The translations under genes were made by a program, and so were the position numbers. A stretch of 62,865 nt of DNA, from NCBI GenBank assembly GCA_000419545.1, contig ATTF01000005.1, forward strand, positions 1-62,865, in the 5' to 3' direction. The notes below the pieces were generated by a model, which did no database searches, was not told the DNA's origin, and worked only from the letters and a program-made list of their open reading frames with translations. The DNA is from Candidatus Pelagibacter ubique HIMB058 (GTDB lineage Bacteria > Pseudomonadota > Alphaproteobacteria > Pelagibacterales > Pelagibacteraceae). Below, in pieces: positions 45,715 through 54,871 of this stretch (the first letter of the stretch is position 1; each line of letters begins with the position of its first letter).

Positions 45715-45803
45715 GAGAGGTGGCCGAGTGGTTGAAGGCGCACGCTTGGAAAGCGTGTAAACGGGAAACCGTTTCGAGGGTTCGAATCCCTCTCTCTCCG
45801 CCA
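45714..45803 (+). tRNA. tRNA-Ser (anticodon GGA)
   Basis: A 90-nt class II tRNA. The acceptor GGAGAGG pairs with TCTCTCC (one G-U), the anticodon stem CACGC/GCGTG encloses TTGGAAA with anticodon GGA, a long variable arm (about AAACGGGAAACCGTTTC) forms its own stem, the T stem GAGGG/CCCTC encloses TTCGAAT, and discriminator G is followed by an encoded CCA at 45801-45803. It reads UCC and UCU. Its first base is the last base of the preceding glycosyltransferase stop codon. Confidence 0.97.
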
Positions 45804-45869
45804 GTTAAATATCCACATACAACTAATAAGAGTCTTAAGTTAATCAGCCGAATCAAATAATTTATATTT

Positions 45870-45909
45870 AAGGGCAGCGGAGGGAGACTGAAGCTGCCTT
45901 TGCTTTTAG
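45870..45909 (+). terminator. Probable terminator after tRNA-Ser
   Basis: GGCAGC (45873-45878) pairs with GCTGCC (45893-45898), extended by A/T and G-T pairs to about nine pairs, with a purine-rich 14-nt loop and a T-rich tail (TTTGCTTTT). It lies between tRNA-Ser and the convergent NlpC/P60 gene, and is most likely the end of the thrS-lepA-tRNA transcript. The loop is larger than in typical terminators. Confidence 0.5.
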
Positions 45910-46646
45910 AGCCTAACAATCTTTATTACTTTTAAATTTGCGGTTCTCTCAATTCTTTTAATAGTCTGGTTTATATCCATGATAACTGTTTTTTTCATTG
46001 GCCCATAAGCGTGAATAAGTTTTTTGTTTGTAAGAGCTAATGCCACATGACCCTTCCAATAAATAATGTCATTCTTTTTAATATTTGAAAGTCTTACCTT
46101 TTTTTTGAAATATTTTACTTGATCTTTTGCATCTCTAGGACAAAACTTATTATTAAAGTTTAAAAATACCTGTATTAAGGCTGAGCAATCGACACCTTTG
46201 AACGATTTTCCACCCCATTTATATTTGATATTTTTAAACATAGTAATTTTCTTAAAAGGATTTTTTTCTTTAAATGAGTTTTTTTTTACGTCATTTTTAC
46301 TTACCCAACCTTTTGAAAATTTTAAAAATTTTCCTTTATTTTCAGTAACTTTAATCTTTGATCCAAAAGATAACTCATGTAATTTCTTTTTTTTATTCGG
46401 ATGTTTATAGACTTTAGCATTTAAAACATGAATTTTGTGAGTTGGTTTTAAAAAGTTAGTAAATTTTTTACTTTGAATAAATCCTTTATAACCATCCTCT
46501 TTTATCTTAACTCTTAACCAATTTTTAGTTTTTTTTGATATTGAAAATGACTCACCAAAAATCATTTGTGTCACAACTTCAGATTTTTTTGAGGGTTTTT
46601 TATAAAGATTTATTACAGATAAATTATTTGTAAAATATTTAGTCAT
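45906..46646 (-). CDS. NlpC/P60 family peptidase with two SH3 domains (YkfC-like)
   Basis: A 246-residue cysteine peptidase. Two bacterial SH3-like domains (about 8-62 and 70-120) precede the NlpC/P60 domain, in which C154 (GVDCSAL), H200 (WKGHVAL) and H212 (LIHAYGP) supply the catalytic Cys-His-polar triad. No signal peptide or membrane segment is present, so the enzyme should be cytoplasmic. That fits a YkfC-type role: cutting the gamma-D-Glu-diaminopimelate bond of imported cell-wall peptides. Its start overlaps the 3' end of ampG, the muropeptide importer gene, by 8 nt. The two are therefore probably one recycling unit (inference from context plus domain order). Confidence 0.85.
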   Translation of the reverse strand: MTKYFTNNLSVINLYKKPSKKSEVVTQMIFGESFSISKKTKNWLRVKIKEDGYKGFIQSKKFTNFLKPTHKIHVLNAKVYKHPNKKKKLHELSFGSKIKVTENKGKFLKFSKGWVSKNDVKKNSFKEKNPFKKITMFKNIKYKWGGKSFKGVDCSALIQVFLNFNNKFCPRDAKDQVKYFKKKVRLSNIKKNDIIYWKGHVALALTNKKLIHAYGPMKKTVIMDINQTIKRIERTANLKVIKIVRL

Positions 46647-48012
46647 TTAATTTTAGTTTGTCTTTGATCAAATAAAGAAATATTAGAGAGGGCACCACCA
46701 TTATAGCTGTGATGATAAAAAATATTCCCCAGTCTCCATTTAACCAATCTACCAAGGCTCCAGAACTTGCTGCTAAAGTCGTTCTTCCAGCTGTACCAAT
46801 TGAGGCAAGGAGAGCATATTGTGTTGCTGTGTAAGTTCTATCAACTAACATTGATATAAAAGCAACAAAGGCAACTGTTGCAAAAGCCGCCGCCATATCA
46901 TCAAATATAACTGCAATAGCAAATAATAGCTCAGATTTTCCTGACCAAGCTAATAAAGAAAATAGAAGATTTGTTGATGCCATTAATATTCCAGACACAA
47001 ACATTGCTTTAATAACACCTGAGCGAATTGCAAATAGTCCTCCTAAAAGTGTGAAAATTACAGTTGTTACCCAACCCAAACCTTTAGAGTAAAGCGCTAT
47101 ATCTGTTTTTGTGAATCCTATTTCTTTATAGAAAATTACTGACATTCTCCCTAAGAATGCTTCTCCTATTTTGAAAAGAAAAACAAAACCTAAAATTGCT
47201 ATTGCAATATTAAAGCCATTTTTTTTAAAAAAACTTATTACTGGACCAATTATAGTTCCTGTTAGCCAAGCGATAATTTTTGTCATCAAATTTGAAGATC
47301 CTAATTTATCTTCAATCATTTTATCCGTTCGTATTTGATTTTCTGTTCTTGCTGCTGGTTGAGGTTCATTAATAAACATCAAACCTATGTTGCACGCAAT
47401 TATTAATATCCCTAAAATTAAAAATGTAACTTGCCAATAATTTTCAAAACCAATCTTTTGAAAGAACTCTGCGGCACTAAGAGCAACTACACCGCCCAAT
47501 TTATAACCTGTCCACCAACCAACCACAGCCATCGCTGCACCGGCTTGCATTGATTTACCTTCGTGCTCGCCTATTTGTTCGATCCTTAATGCATCAACAG
47601 TGATATCTTGAGTTGCAGAGGCAATAGCTATGATTAAACCAATACTTATAACTAAAGCTAAATTTGTTGTTGGATTTATTAAACTCCAACAAATTAAACT
47701 TATTAAAATTACAGTTTGCATTGAAATTATCCAGCCACGTCTATGACCAACCTTACTCGTAAGCCAAGGAATTCTTACTCTGTCAATTATTGGAGCCCAT
47801 AAATAATTAAAAGCATATACTGCAAAAATTAAACCTGCCCAACCAATCGTGCTTCTACTTAACCCATCCTCTTTTAACCAGAGGCTTAAACTACTTCCAA
47901 TTATTACCCAAGGAAATCCACTAATAGCTCCAAGTAATAATATTTTGATCATTCTTTTATCAAAATAAACTTTGAAAGTTTCTGCTAGAGTTTGTTTTTT
48001 ATAAATTTCCAT
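46639..48012 (-). CDS. ampG: AmpG-like muropeptide permease (MFS)
   Basis: A 457-residue polytopic protein with about twelve to fourteen helices. ILLLGAISGFPWVIIGSSLS split near 28-48, VYAFNYLWAPIIDRV (about 65-79), GHRRGWI (about 88-94) and ATQDITVDALRIEQ (about 138-151) are the AmpG/PAT signature blocks of the major facilitator superfamily. AmpG imports GlcNAc-anhydroMurNAc peptides released from peptidoglycan. It is followed by the cytoplasmic NlpC/P60 peptidase (8-nt overlap) and preceded by trkH (3-nt gap) on the same strand. Confidence 0.9.
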   Translation of the reverse strand: MEIYKKQTLAETFKVYFDKRMIKILLLGAISGFPWVIIGSSLSLWLKEDGLSRSTIGWAGLIFAVYAFNYLWAPIIDRVRIPWLTSKVGHRRGWIISMQTVILISLICWSLINPTTNLALVISIGLIIAIASATQDITVDALRIEQIGEHEGKSMQAGAAMAVVGWWTGYKLGGVVALSAAEFFQKIGFENYWQVTFLILGILIIACNIGLMFINEPQPAARTENQIRTDKMIEDKLGSSNLMTKIIAWLTGTIIGPVISFFKKNGFNIAIAILGFVFLFKIGEAFLGRMSVIFYKEIGFTKTDIALYSKGLGWVTTVIFTLLGGLFAIRSGVIKAMFVSGILMASTNLLFSLLAWSGKSELLFAIAVIFDDMAAAFATVAFVAFISMLVDRTYTATQYALLASIGTAGRTTLAASSGALVDWLNGDWGIFFIITAIMVVPSLIFLYLIKDKLKLND

Positions 48013-48015
48013 AAT

Positions 48016-49464
48016 CTAATTTCTCCAAAAAGACGGAAAGAAAAGAACAAGTACAGCAAATAATTCTAATCTACCAAGTAACATACCTGCGGCCAATATC
48101 CATTTAGATAGGGCGGGTAAATCTTTATAATTTCCATCTGGTCCAATAATTTCACCTAACCCTGGACCAACATTGGATATTGAACTTGCGGCACCAGATA
48201 TTGAGGTTACAAAATCTAATCCAGAAATAGAGAGAAGCATTGCGATAATTAAGAAGATAAACAAAAATGAGAAAATAAAAATAATTACAGATTTAATAAA
48301 ATCATCAGAAATTTTATGATTATTATATTTTGTTATGATTACACTATTTGGTGAAATCAGTTTTTTAATTTGATTTTTTAAAAATATTAATAACATTTGA
48401 AGTCTAAATATTTTAATTCCACAAGCTGTCGATCCAGCACATCCTCCAATAAACATAAGGAATAAAAAGAATATTAAAGAAAACTTTCCCCATAATCCAA
48501 AATCATCTGTAACATATCCTGTGCCTGATAGAATTGAAACAACATTAAAAGACGAAACTCTTATTTTATCAAAAAAATTACCCTCATAGTTTATAAACAA
48601 AAGATACAAAAACATTATTATTACTGAAATTCCCAGAAGGTAAATAAAACCCTTAATTTGCACATCTTGAAAAAAAATTTTTTTGTTTCCCTGTGAAAAC
48701 TTTAAATATGAGATAAAAGGTATGCTACCCAAAATAATAAATATACTTGCTATTATTTCAATGTTAGAATTTTTAAAAAACCCTATAGATTCATTGTGTG
48801 TTGAAAATCCACCTGTCGCTATAGTTGTCATTGCATGGCAAACACTATCAAAAATCGACATACCAAAAATCCAATAAAAAAAACCACAAAGTAGAGTTAA
48901 AATTAAATAAGTTGAAATTATAATTGCAGCCACTTCAATAGTTCTAGGTAAAATTTTCTCAGTACTATCAGGACCTTCCATTTTAAATAACTGCATTCCA
49001 CCAACCTTCAATAAGGGTAAAATTGTAATTGCCATAACTACAATACCTATTCCACCTAACCATTGCATTATCGCTCTCCACAACAAAATACTTTTTGGGC
49101 TGTTATCTAAATCACTTATTATAGTTGCACCTGTTGTTGTTATTCCAGACATGCTTTCAAAAAAAGCATCGCTGAAAGAGTAAGTTTGAGTAGCTAGAAT
49201 AAACGGTAGGCTACCGAAAATTGCAACCATAATCCAAGCAAGAGTTGAAAATAAAAATGTTTGTCTTAAGTTTAATTTAAAATCTTTTTCAAGGTTTGCT
49301 AAAACACATAAAATTCCAATAAAAACTGTCACAAATGCAGAAGATATAAAACTATGGCTGTTCTCATTATATATAATTTGCATTGAATAAGGAGCCAGCA
49401 TAGAAATACCAAGAACAATGAGCAGTATTCCAATTAGAAAAAAGACTGTTTTGTTAGAAGCCAT
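48016..49464 (-). CDS. trkH: TrkH family potassium uptake protein
   Basis: A 482-residue inner-membrane channel subunit. Four pore-type repeats can be recognised from their glycine-bearing loops: GITTTGATI (about 127-135), ATGGFSTH (about 216-223), SGTGYVTDD (about 315-323) and SNVGPGLGEI near 435-444. These form the K+ selectivity filter in TrkH/KtrB proteins. TrkH needs a cytoplasmic TrkA gating subunit, which is not in the window. It is the first gene of the trkH-ampG-nlpC run and is divergent from lysK by 92 bp. Confidence 0.93.
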   Translation of the reverse strand: MASNKTVFFLIGILLIVLGISMLAPYSMQIIYNENSHSFISSAFVTVFIGILCVLANLEKDFKLNLRQTFLFSTLAWIMVAIFGSLPFILATQTYSFSDAFFESMSGITTTGATIISDLDNSPKSILLWRAIMQWLGGIGIVVMAITILPLLKVGGMQLFKMEGPDSTEKILPRTIEVAAIIISTYLILTLLCGFFYWIFGMSIFDSVCHAMTTIATGGFSTHNESIGFFKNSNIEIIASIFIILGSIPFISYLKFSQGNKKIFFQDVQIKGFIYLLGISVIIMFLYLLFINYEGNFFDKIRVSSFNVVSILSGTGYVTDDFGLWGKFSLIFFLFLMFIGGCAGSTACGIKIFRLQMLLIFLKNQIKKLISPNSVIITKYNNHKISDDFIKSVIIFIFSFLFIFLIIAMLLSISGLDFVTSISGAASSISNVGPGLGEIIGPDGNYKDLPALSKWILAAGMLLGRLELFAVLVLFFPSFWRN

Positions 49465-49556
49465 TAAAATCAGATTATTTAAATAGTTTTAAAATTCAAC
49501 TTAATACGACTTAATTATAACTGTATTTTACACATAAAATTTAATAAACCGTTATT

Positions 49557-51125
49557 ATGCTGGATAAGAACTTAATTCAATCAACTTCCTCTTGGCCTTT
49601 TGTAGAAGTAAGAAAGTTAATAAAAGAAAGAAAAGATATAATAAAGAAAAAGGGTAAAATAACCTTTCAAACTGGATATGGTCCAAGCGGACTACCTCAT
49701 ATTGGTACTTTCGGAGAGGTAGCAAGAACTACAATGATGATTAATGCACTTAATCACATTGATAAAATAAATCACGAACTGATAACTTTTTCTGATGATA
49801 TGGATGGGTTAAGAAAAGTTCCTGACAATATTCCTAATGATCAAGTTTTAAAAGATAATCTTGGAAAACCTTTAACAAATATTCCAGATCCATTTCAAAA
49901 ATTTAACAGCTTTGGAGAGCACAATAATGAAATGTTGAAACAATTTTTAAATAAATTTAATTTTAAATTTATTTTTAAAAGTTCAACAGAAAACTATAAA
50001 AAAGGTATTTTTAATAAATCACTTATAAGGGTCGCAGAAAAATACGAAGAAGTGATGAATATCATTTTACCCACTCTGCGAGACGAAAGAAAAAAAACAT
50101 ACTCTCCATTCTTACCAATCTGTCCAAAAACAGGTAAAGTATTAGAAATTCCTTTACTAGAAATAGATAAGAAAACAGGTAAGGCTGTGTTTGATAATAA
50201 CGGAGAAAAAATTGAAACAAGTATTTTAGATGGAAAATCTAAACTTCAATGGAAAGTTGATTGGGCCATGAGATGGTTTACTTTTGATGTTGATTTTGAA
50301 ATGTATGGCAAAGATTTAACTGAGAGCGCTATTTTATCAAATAAAATTTGTAAAACACTTGGAAAAACTCCTCCTAATGGTTTTGCATACGAACTTTTTT
50401 TAGACGAAAAAGGAGAAAAAATTTCAAAGTCTAAAGGTAATGGAATTTCTATTGAGCAATGGCTTAGATATGCTTCACCTGAGAGCTTGTCTTTATATAT
50501 GTATCCAAATCCAAAAAGAGCAAAAAAGCTTTACGCGGAGGTAGTACCCAAAACAGTTGATGAATATTTAACATCTATTGAGAAATACCCAAGTCAAAAT
50601 GAAAAAGACCAAATTTTAAATCCAGTTTGGCATGTACATAATGGGAAGCCACCAGCTGAAAAAATTGTGATGCCTTTTTCAATGCTATTAAATCTAGTTG
50701 GGTCAAGCAATGCGGACAATAAAAAAATTTTGTGGAAATTTATAAATAGATTTTATAAAGAAATAAAACCTGAAAATTATCCAATTTTGGATGGTTTAAC
50801 AGATTATGCTATAAATTATTTTAAAGATAAAGTTGAACCAAATAAAAAATTTAAAAGACCTTCCTCGAATGAGAAGAAAGCTTTAGAAAATCTTGTTTTA
50901 AAATTATCTAATATTAAGCAAAATTTAAAACCAGAGGAAATTCAAACGATAGTTTATGCCACAGGTAAAGAAAATGGATATGAAAATAACTTAAGAGAGT
51001 GGTTTAAATTAATTTATGAAGTTGTGTTTGGTGAAGAAAATGGACCTAGAATGGGTTACTTTGTCAGCTTCTTTGGTTTGAAAGAGACAATTGAATTAAT
51101 GCAAGATAAAATAAAAAATAATTAA
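49557..51125 (+). CDS. lysK: Lysyl-tRNA synthetase, class I
   Basis: A 522-residue class I enzyme. The HIGH-equivalent motif is HIGT at 48-51 within GYGPSGLPHIGTFGEVART, and the KMSKS-equivalent is KISKS at 288-292. A helical anticodon-binding region occupies the C-terminal part. Most bacteria use the unrelated class II LysRS; the class I form is the archaeal type and is also typical of alphaproteobacteria and spirochaetes. It charges tRNA(Lys), and in this lysine-rich proteome it is presumably in heavy demand. Its stop overlaps the pyrD start by 1 nt (TAATG). Confidence 0.96.
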   Translation: MLDKNLIQSTSSWPFVEVRKLIKERKDIIKKKGKITFQTGYGPSGLPHIGTFGEVARTTMMINALNHIDKINHELITFSDDMDGLRKVPDNIPNDQVLKDNLGKPLTNIPDPFQKFNSFGEHNNEMLKQFLNKFNFKFIFKSSTENYKKGIFNKSLIRVAEKYEEVMNIILPTLRDERKKTYSPFLPICPKTGKVLEIPLLEIDKKTGKAVFDNNGEKIETSILDGKSKLQWKVDWAMRWFTFDVDFEMYGKDLTESAILSNKICKTLGKTPPNGFAYELFLDEKGEKISKSKGNGISIEQWLRYASPESLSLYMYPNPKRAKKLYAEVVPKTVDEYLTSIEKYPSQNEKDQILNPVWHVHNGKPPAEKIVMPFSMLLNLVGSSNADNKKILWKFINRFYKEIKPENYPILDGLTDYAINYFKDKVEPNKKFKRPSSNEKKALENLVLKLSNIKQNLKPEEIQTIVYATGKENGYENNLREWFKLIYEVVFGEENGPRMGYFVSFFGLKETIELMQDKIKNN

Positions 51126-52171
51126 TGTTCTCAATTTTAAGACCTTATATATTTTCATTAGATCCAGAAGTAGCTCACGATTTAGCTATAAAATCATTAA
51201 AAGCCAACTTCCTTCCTAAAAGTTTTTTTAGTGTGGAAAATGAGGAAATGCTTGAGACAAGTCTTTTAGGAAAAACAATTTCAAACCCAATAGGTTTAGC
51301 TGCAGGATTTGATAAAAGCGCTGAAGTTTATAATTCTCTTTTTAAATTTGGTTTTGGTTTTGTTGAAGTGGGGACTGTTACTCCAAAACAGCAGTTAGGT
51401 AATCCTAAACCAAGAATATTTAGACTTGAAAAAGATCAAGCACTTATAAACCGTCTTGGATTTAATAATCACGGTTCAGAAACTGTTTCAAAACGAATAT
51501 CAAATAATTTTCCAGATGGATTTTTAGGTATTAATATTGGACCTAATAAAGATACAAAAAATAAGGCTGATGATTACTATATTTGCCTCTCAAGACTTGC
51601 ATCTTATGCAGGGTATATTACAATTAATATTTCTTCCCCAAATACTGAAGGTCTAAGAAACTTTCACGACCAAGAAGAAATGAAAAAACTTTTATCAGGA
51701 ATAAATAAAGTTATTCAAGAAAAAAAAATAAACTGTCCGATAGCGCTTAAAATATCACCAGATATAAATGATAATGAAATTAGCAGAATAGTTGATTTGG
51801 TAATTAGCCATAAAATACAAGGAATAGTAGTTTCTAATACAACAGATAGTAATCGTGATAACCTCTCAGATATTAAAAAACATGAAACTGGAGGGCTATC
51901 TGGACAACCACTAAAAGATATTTCTACAAATTTAATTAAAAAATTCTATAAAGAAACCAAGGGCAAAATTAAGATAATAGGTGTTGGGGGAGTGGATTCT
52001 GGAAAAAGTGCTTATGAAAAAATAACAGCAGGTGCTGATGCAATTCAACTATATACAGGTATGGTTTATAAAGGACCTGGCATAGTTAAAGAAATAAAGA
52101 AAGAATTAATATCAATTTTAAAAAAAGAAAATCTGAAAAATATAAGTGAGGCGGTTGGAATTAACGCTTGA
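51125..52171 (+). CDS. pyrD: Dihydroorotate dehydrogenase (quinone), class 2
   Basis: A 348-residue FMN enzyme that oxidises dihydroorotate to orotate in pyrimidine synthesis and donates electrons to quinone. The N-terminal helical segment (1-40, LRPYIFSLDPEVAHDLAIK) is the membrane-associating quinone tunnel that marks class 2. NPIGLAAGFDKSAEVY (about 55-70), NISSPNTEGLR (about 175-185) with the catalytic serine, and GVGGVDSGKSAYEKITAGAD (about 283-302) line the FMN site. It is coupled to lysK by TAATG. The -35 of the rpmB promoter overlaps its stop codon. Confidence 0.96.
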   Translation: MFSILRPYIFSLDPEVAHDLAIKSLKANFLPKSFFSVENEEMLETSLLGKTISNPIGLAAGFDKSAEVYNSLFKFGFGFVEVGTVTPKQQLGNPKPRIFRLEKDQALINRLGFNNHGSETVSKRISNNFPDGFLGINIGPNKDTKNKADDYYICLSRLASYAGYITINISSPNTEGLRNFHDQEEMKKLLSGINKVIQEKKINCPIALKISPDINDNEISRIVDLVISHKIQGIVVSNTTDSNRDNLSDIKKHETGGLSGQPLKDISTNLIKKFYKETKGKIKIIGVGGVDSGKSAYEKITAGADAIQLYTGMVYKGPGIVKEIKKELISILKKENLKNISEAVGINA

Positions 52172-52198
52172 CCCCACTGTTCACAAGAATTATATAAT
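52168..52198 (+). promoter_or_regulatory. Strong candidate promoter of rpmB
   Basis: TTGACC at 52168-52173 and TATATA at 52191-52196 have exactly 17-nt spacing; TATAAT also reads at 52193-52198. The -35 contains the pyrD stop codon TGA (52169-52171). Transcription would start near 52203, about 10 nt before the rpmB ATG. Confidence 0.65.
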
Positions 52199-52212
52199 CT
52201 CTGGAAAAAATT

Positions 52213-52491
52213 ATGTCTAAAAGATGTGAATTAACAGGAAAGTCACCTTTAAAAGGTCATAACGTAAGCCACGCAAAAAATAAAACTAAAAGAAGATTCT
52301 TACCTAATTTGAAGAAGGTCACTTTTAGAAGCGATATCTTAAAAAAAGATATAAAATTAAATGTAGCTAACGCGGCGTTAAGAACTGTAGATTTCAAAGG
52401 CGGCATAGACAAATTTTTATTATCTGCAAAGAACGCTAAATTATCAAAAAAAGTAAAAAAAATTAAAGCATCTATTTCAGCAAAATCATAA
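52213..52491 (+). CDS. rpmB: 50S ribosomal protein L28
   Basis: A 92-residue basic protein. MSKRCELTGKSPLKGHNVSH is the conserved bL28 start and TKRRFLPNLKKVTF the second block; the lysine-rich C-terminal tail is typical of alphaproteobacterial L28. It is a late-assembling large-subunit protein. It has its own promoter candidate starting at the pyrD stop, and yhhQ follows after 7 nt, so the two are probably co-transcribed. The usual partner rpmG (L33) is not adjacent. Confidence 0.96.
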   Translation: MSKRCELTGKSPLKGHNVSHAKNKTKRRFLPNLKKVTFRSDILKKDIKLNVANAALRTVDFKGGIDKFLLSAKNAKLSKKVKKIKASISAKS

Positions 52492-52498
52492 TTCAATA

Positions 52499-53074
52499 AT
52501 GAATTTATTTTACAAACTCTCTTTTCTAATGGGTTTGATTGTAGTCCTTTCAAACTATTTAGTTCAGTTACCGATTCAATACTTTGGATTAAATGAAATC
52601 TTAACTTATGGTGCTTTTAGTTACCCGATCACTTTTTTAATTACAGATCTAGCTAACCGCGCCTATGGAAAATTGGTAGCAAGAAAAGTTGTGTATGTAG
52701 GATTTGTTATTGGACTTCTTTTAACATTATTTGTATCGACCAATTTTGCAGATATTATTTCTATTAGAATTGCGGTTGGTTCTGGAGTTGCATTTTTTAT
52801 TGCTCAAAACCTAGATGTTCAAGTATTTGATTCTTTAAGAAAAAAAATATGGTACATAGCTCCTCTTACATCATCAGTGATTGGATCCGTAACTGATACT
52901 TTTCTATTTTTTTCAATTGCTTTTTACGCAACAGGAATACCTTGGGTGACTTTAGCTTTTGGAGATTTAGCCGTTAAGTTATTTATAGCGCTGGCAATGT
53001 TAATTCCATTTAGATTATTAATTTATAAAATAAAAGATTTTTCGGAAAGTTCAGTTTCAGAAATAAAGAATTAG
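52499..53074 (+). CDS. yhhQ: Queuosine precursor transporter (VUT family)
   Basis: A 191-residue inner-membrane protein with about six helices. [20 protein letters not shown] split near 33-52, [18 protein letters not shown] (about 51-68) and the [19 protein letters not shown] segment (about 108-126) match YhhQ/QueT-like transporters that import queuine precursors such as preQ0 or preQ1 for tRNA modification. It suggests salvage of 7-deazaguanine rather than, or in addition to, de novo synthesis; whether other queuosine genes exist cannot be told here. The 3' end overlaps the convergent cobT by 4 nt. Confidence 0.88.
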   Translation: MNLFYKLSFLMGLIVVLSNYLVQLPIQYFGLNEILTYGAFSYPITFLITDLANRAYGKLVARKVVYVGFVIGLLLTLFVSTNFADIISIRIAVGSGVAFFIAQNLDVQVFDSLRKKIWYIAPLTSSVIGSVTDTFLFFSIAFYATGIPWVTLAFGDLAVKLFIALAMLIPFRLLIYKIKDFSESSVSEIKN

Positions 53075-54870
53075 TGAATAGTTTTTTTATTCTTTTCGAC
53101 AAATAGGTCAGTTAGCTGATTAATCATTACATCACCTAAATCCTGAACATCTGTAATTTTGACGGCTTGATTATAGTATCTTGTAACATCATGACCAATA
53201 CCGATAGCTAACAATTCAATATTTGTTTTATTTTCAATCCATTTGACTGTTTTTTTAAGATTAGACTCTAGATAGTCGCTAGTATTCGTTGATAAAGTAG
53301 AGTCATCCACTGGAGCTCCATCTGAGATAACCATAAGAATTTTTCTTTCTTCTTTTCTTCTATTCATTTTATTATATGCCCATTTAAGTGCTTCACCATC
53401 GATGTTTTCTTTTAATAAACCCTCTTTTAACATCAGCCCCATATTATTTTTAGCCTGTCTCCAAGGCGTGTCTGCTGATTTGTAAATAATGTGTCTGAGA
53501 TCATTCAATCTTCCTGGTAAAGTAGGTTTATCATTCTTCATCCATTTTTCTCTAGAGGATCCTCCCTTCCAATGTTTTGTTGTAAAGCCGAGTATTTCTA
53601 CTTTAACTGCACATCTTTCTAATGTTCTAGAAAGTATATCGGCACAAATGGCCGCTACTGAAATAGGTTTACCCCTCATTGAACCGGAGTTATCAATTAA
53701 AATTGTTACTAACGTATCTTTAAACTCAATATCTTTTTCTTTTTTAAAAGATAAAGAATTATATGGATCCATAATTATTCTTGGTAATTTCGAGGTATCT
53801 AATAAACCTTCTTCAAGATCGAAATTCCAAGATCTATTTTGTTTAGCTAAAAGTTTTCTTTGTAATTTGTTAGCAAGCTTAGAAATAAAATTTTTAAGTT
53901 GCAATAATTGTTGATCTAAATTTTTCCTTAGTCTCGTTAGCTCTTCAGCATTTTCCAATTCTTCAGCTTTTATAATTTCGTCAAATTCGTCAGTATAGGT
54001 TTTATAATTTATATCTCCTAAAGCACTTTTTCCTTTTTTTCTTAAATCCGGTTGAGAACTGTCTTCTATTTCTACATCTTCTTCAGCTTGATCTGAGTCT
54101 TTGGCCTCATTTTCCAGATCTGGCATTCCAGAGTCTATAGACATCTCTTCTTGTTTATCCTCTTTCTCTTTTGCCTGTTTTTCCTGGTTGTCAGGTTTAT
54201 TTTGCTTATCGTCATTATTTTGTTCATCATCTTTCTTTTCTTCCTCATCTAAATTTTCATCAAGATTCATATTTGCGATGAGTTCAGAAATAAGGGCATT
54301 AAATTTTTCTTGATTCAAAGTGAAGTCATTTAATTGACCAATCTTATCTTTAAATTTCTCGTTTAAATCTTTTTTATATGATTTTAGTTTTTTATCGATT
54401 TGACTATTATTCTCAAAATCAAGAAATTTTGTTCTTAAATAGTTTTCAAAAGACTCAACAATTTTATCTTCACTACTTTTAAGATCTAAGCCATTTACCC
54501 TCTCTTGATAAAAAGTTTCAATATTGTTTTTTACTCCTTTAAAATAGCTAGTTCCAATTTTTTCACATCTAATTTTTTCTGAAATTTTATATAGCTGCTT
54601 AGATATATTTCCATCGGGTTCATATTGTTTAAATGTTTTAGAGTCTGAGAATCTATGTCTCAAGGATTTTGAGTCTGCTAAAGCTCTTATTTGATTAAAA
54701 TTAAATTTGTTATTAATTGAACTTAGCTCTGGGAGCCTTATTGAATTTTTACTGGATTTAGAGGTATCATTACCAAAAGAAACTTCGATTTTTTCTGAAT
54801 TAGATAATGACTTTACTGTAGAACTTATCGCAGTTTTAAAGTCAGCTATTTTTTCTTTTTTATTTTCCAC
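53071..54870 (-). CDS. cobT: CobT-like cobaltochelatase subunit (VWA protein)
   Basis: About 599 residues. The N-terminal region resembles CobT ([11 protein letters not shown]...EVSFGND), a long acidic and low-complexity middle segment follows (around 215-280), and the C-terminal von Willebrand A domain has the MIDAS motif DNSGS near residue 393. CobT acts with the AAA+ partner CobS, like MoxR-VWA or magnesium-chelatase BchI-BchD pairs, to drive metal insertion by CobN. The start is uncertain: the frame is open to TTG at 54915 and GTG at 54912 inside cobS, but GTG at 54870, 1 nt beyond the cobS stop, best fits family N-termini. No cobN or other cobalamin gene is in the window. Confidence 0.88.
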   Translation of the reverse strand: MENKKEKIADFKTAISSTVKSLSNSEKIEVSFGNDTSKSSKNSIRLPELSSINNKFNFNQIRALADSKSLRHRFSDSKTFKQYEPDGNISKQLYKISEKIRCEKIGTSYFKGVKNNIETFYQERVNGLDLKSSEDKIVESFENYLRTKFLDFENNSQIDKKLKSYKKDLNEKFKDKIGQLNDFTLNQEKFNALISELIANMNLDENLDEEEKKDDEQNNDDKQNKPDNQEKQAKEKEDKQEEMSIDSGMPDLENEAKDSDQAEEDVEIEDSSQPDLRKKGKSALGDINYKTYTDEFDEIIKAEELENAEELTRLRKNLDQQLLQLKNFISKLANKLQRKLLAKQNRSWNFDLEEGLLDTSKLPRIIMDPYNSLSFKKEKDIEFKDTLVTILIDNSGSMRGKPISVAAICADILSRTLERCAVKVEILGFTTKHWKGGSSREKWMKNDKPTLPGRLNDLRHIIYKSADTPWRQAKNNMGLMLKEGLLKENIDGEALKWAYNKMNRRKEERKILMVISDGAPVDDSTLSTNTSDYLESNLKKTVKWIENKTNIELLAIGIGHDVTRYYNQAVKITDVQDLGDVMINQLTDLFVEKNKKTIH

Positions 54871-54871
54871 T

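Noticed and set aside
45674-45919. 81-codon minus-strand ORF covering tRNA-Ser
   Set aside because: It is the antisense of a tRNA-Ser gene and gives the well-known spurious [10 protein letters not shown]-type translation.
53489-53914. 141-codon plus-strand ORF inside cobT
   Set aside because: It is a mirror of the highly conserved VWA-coding region; it has no start signal and no family resemblance.
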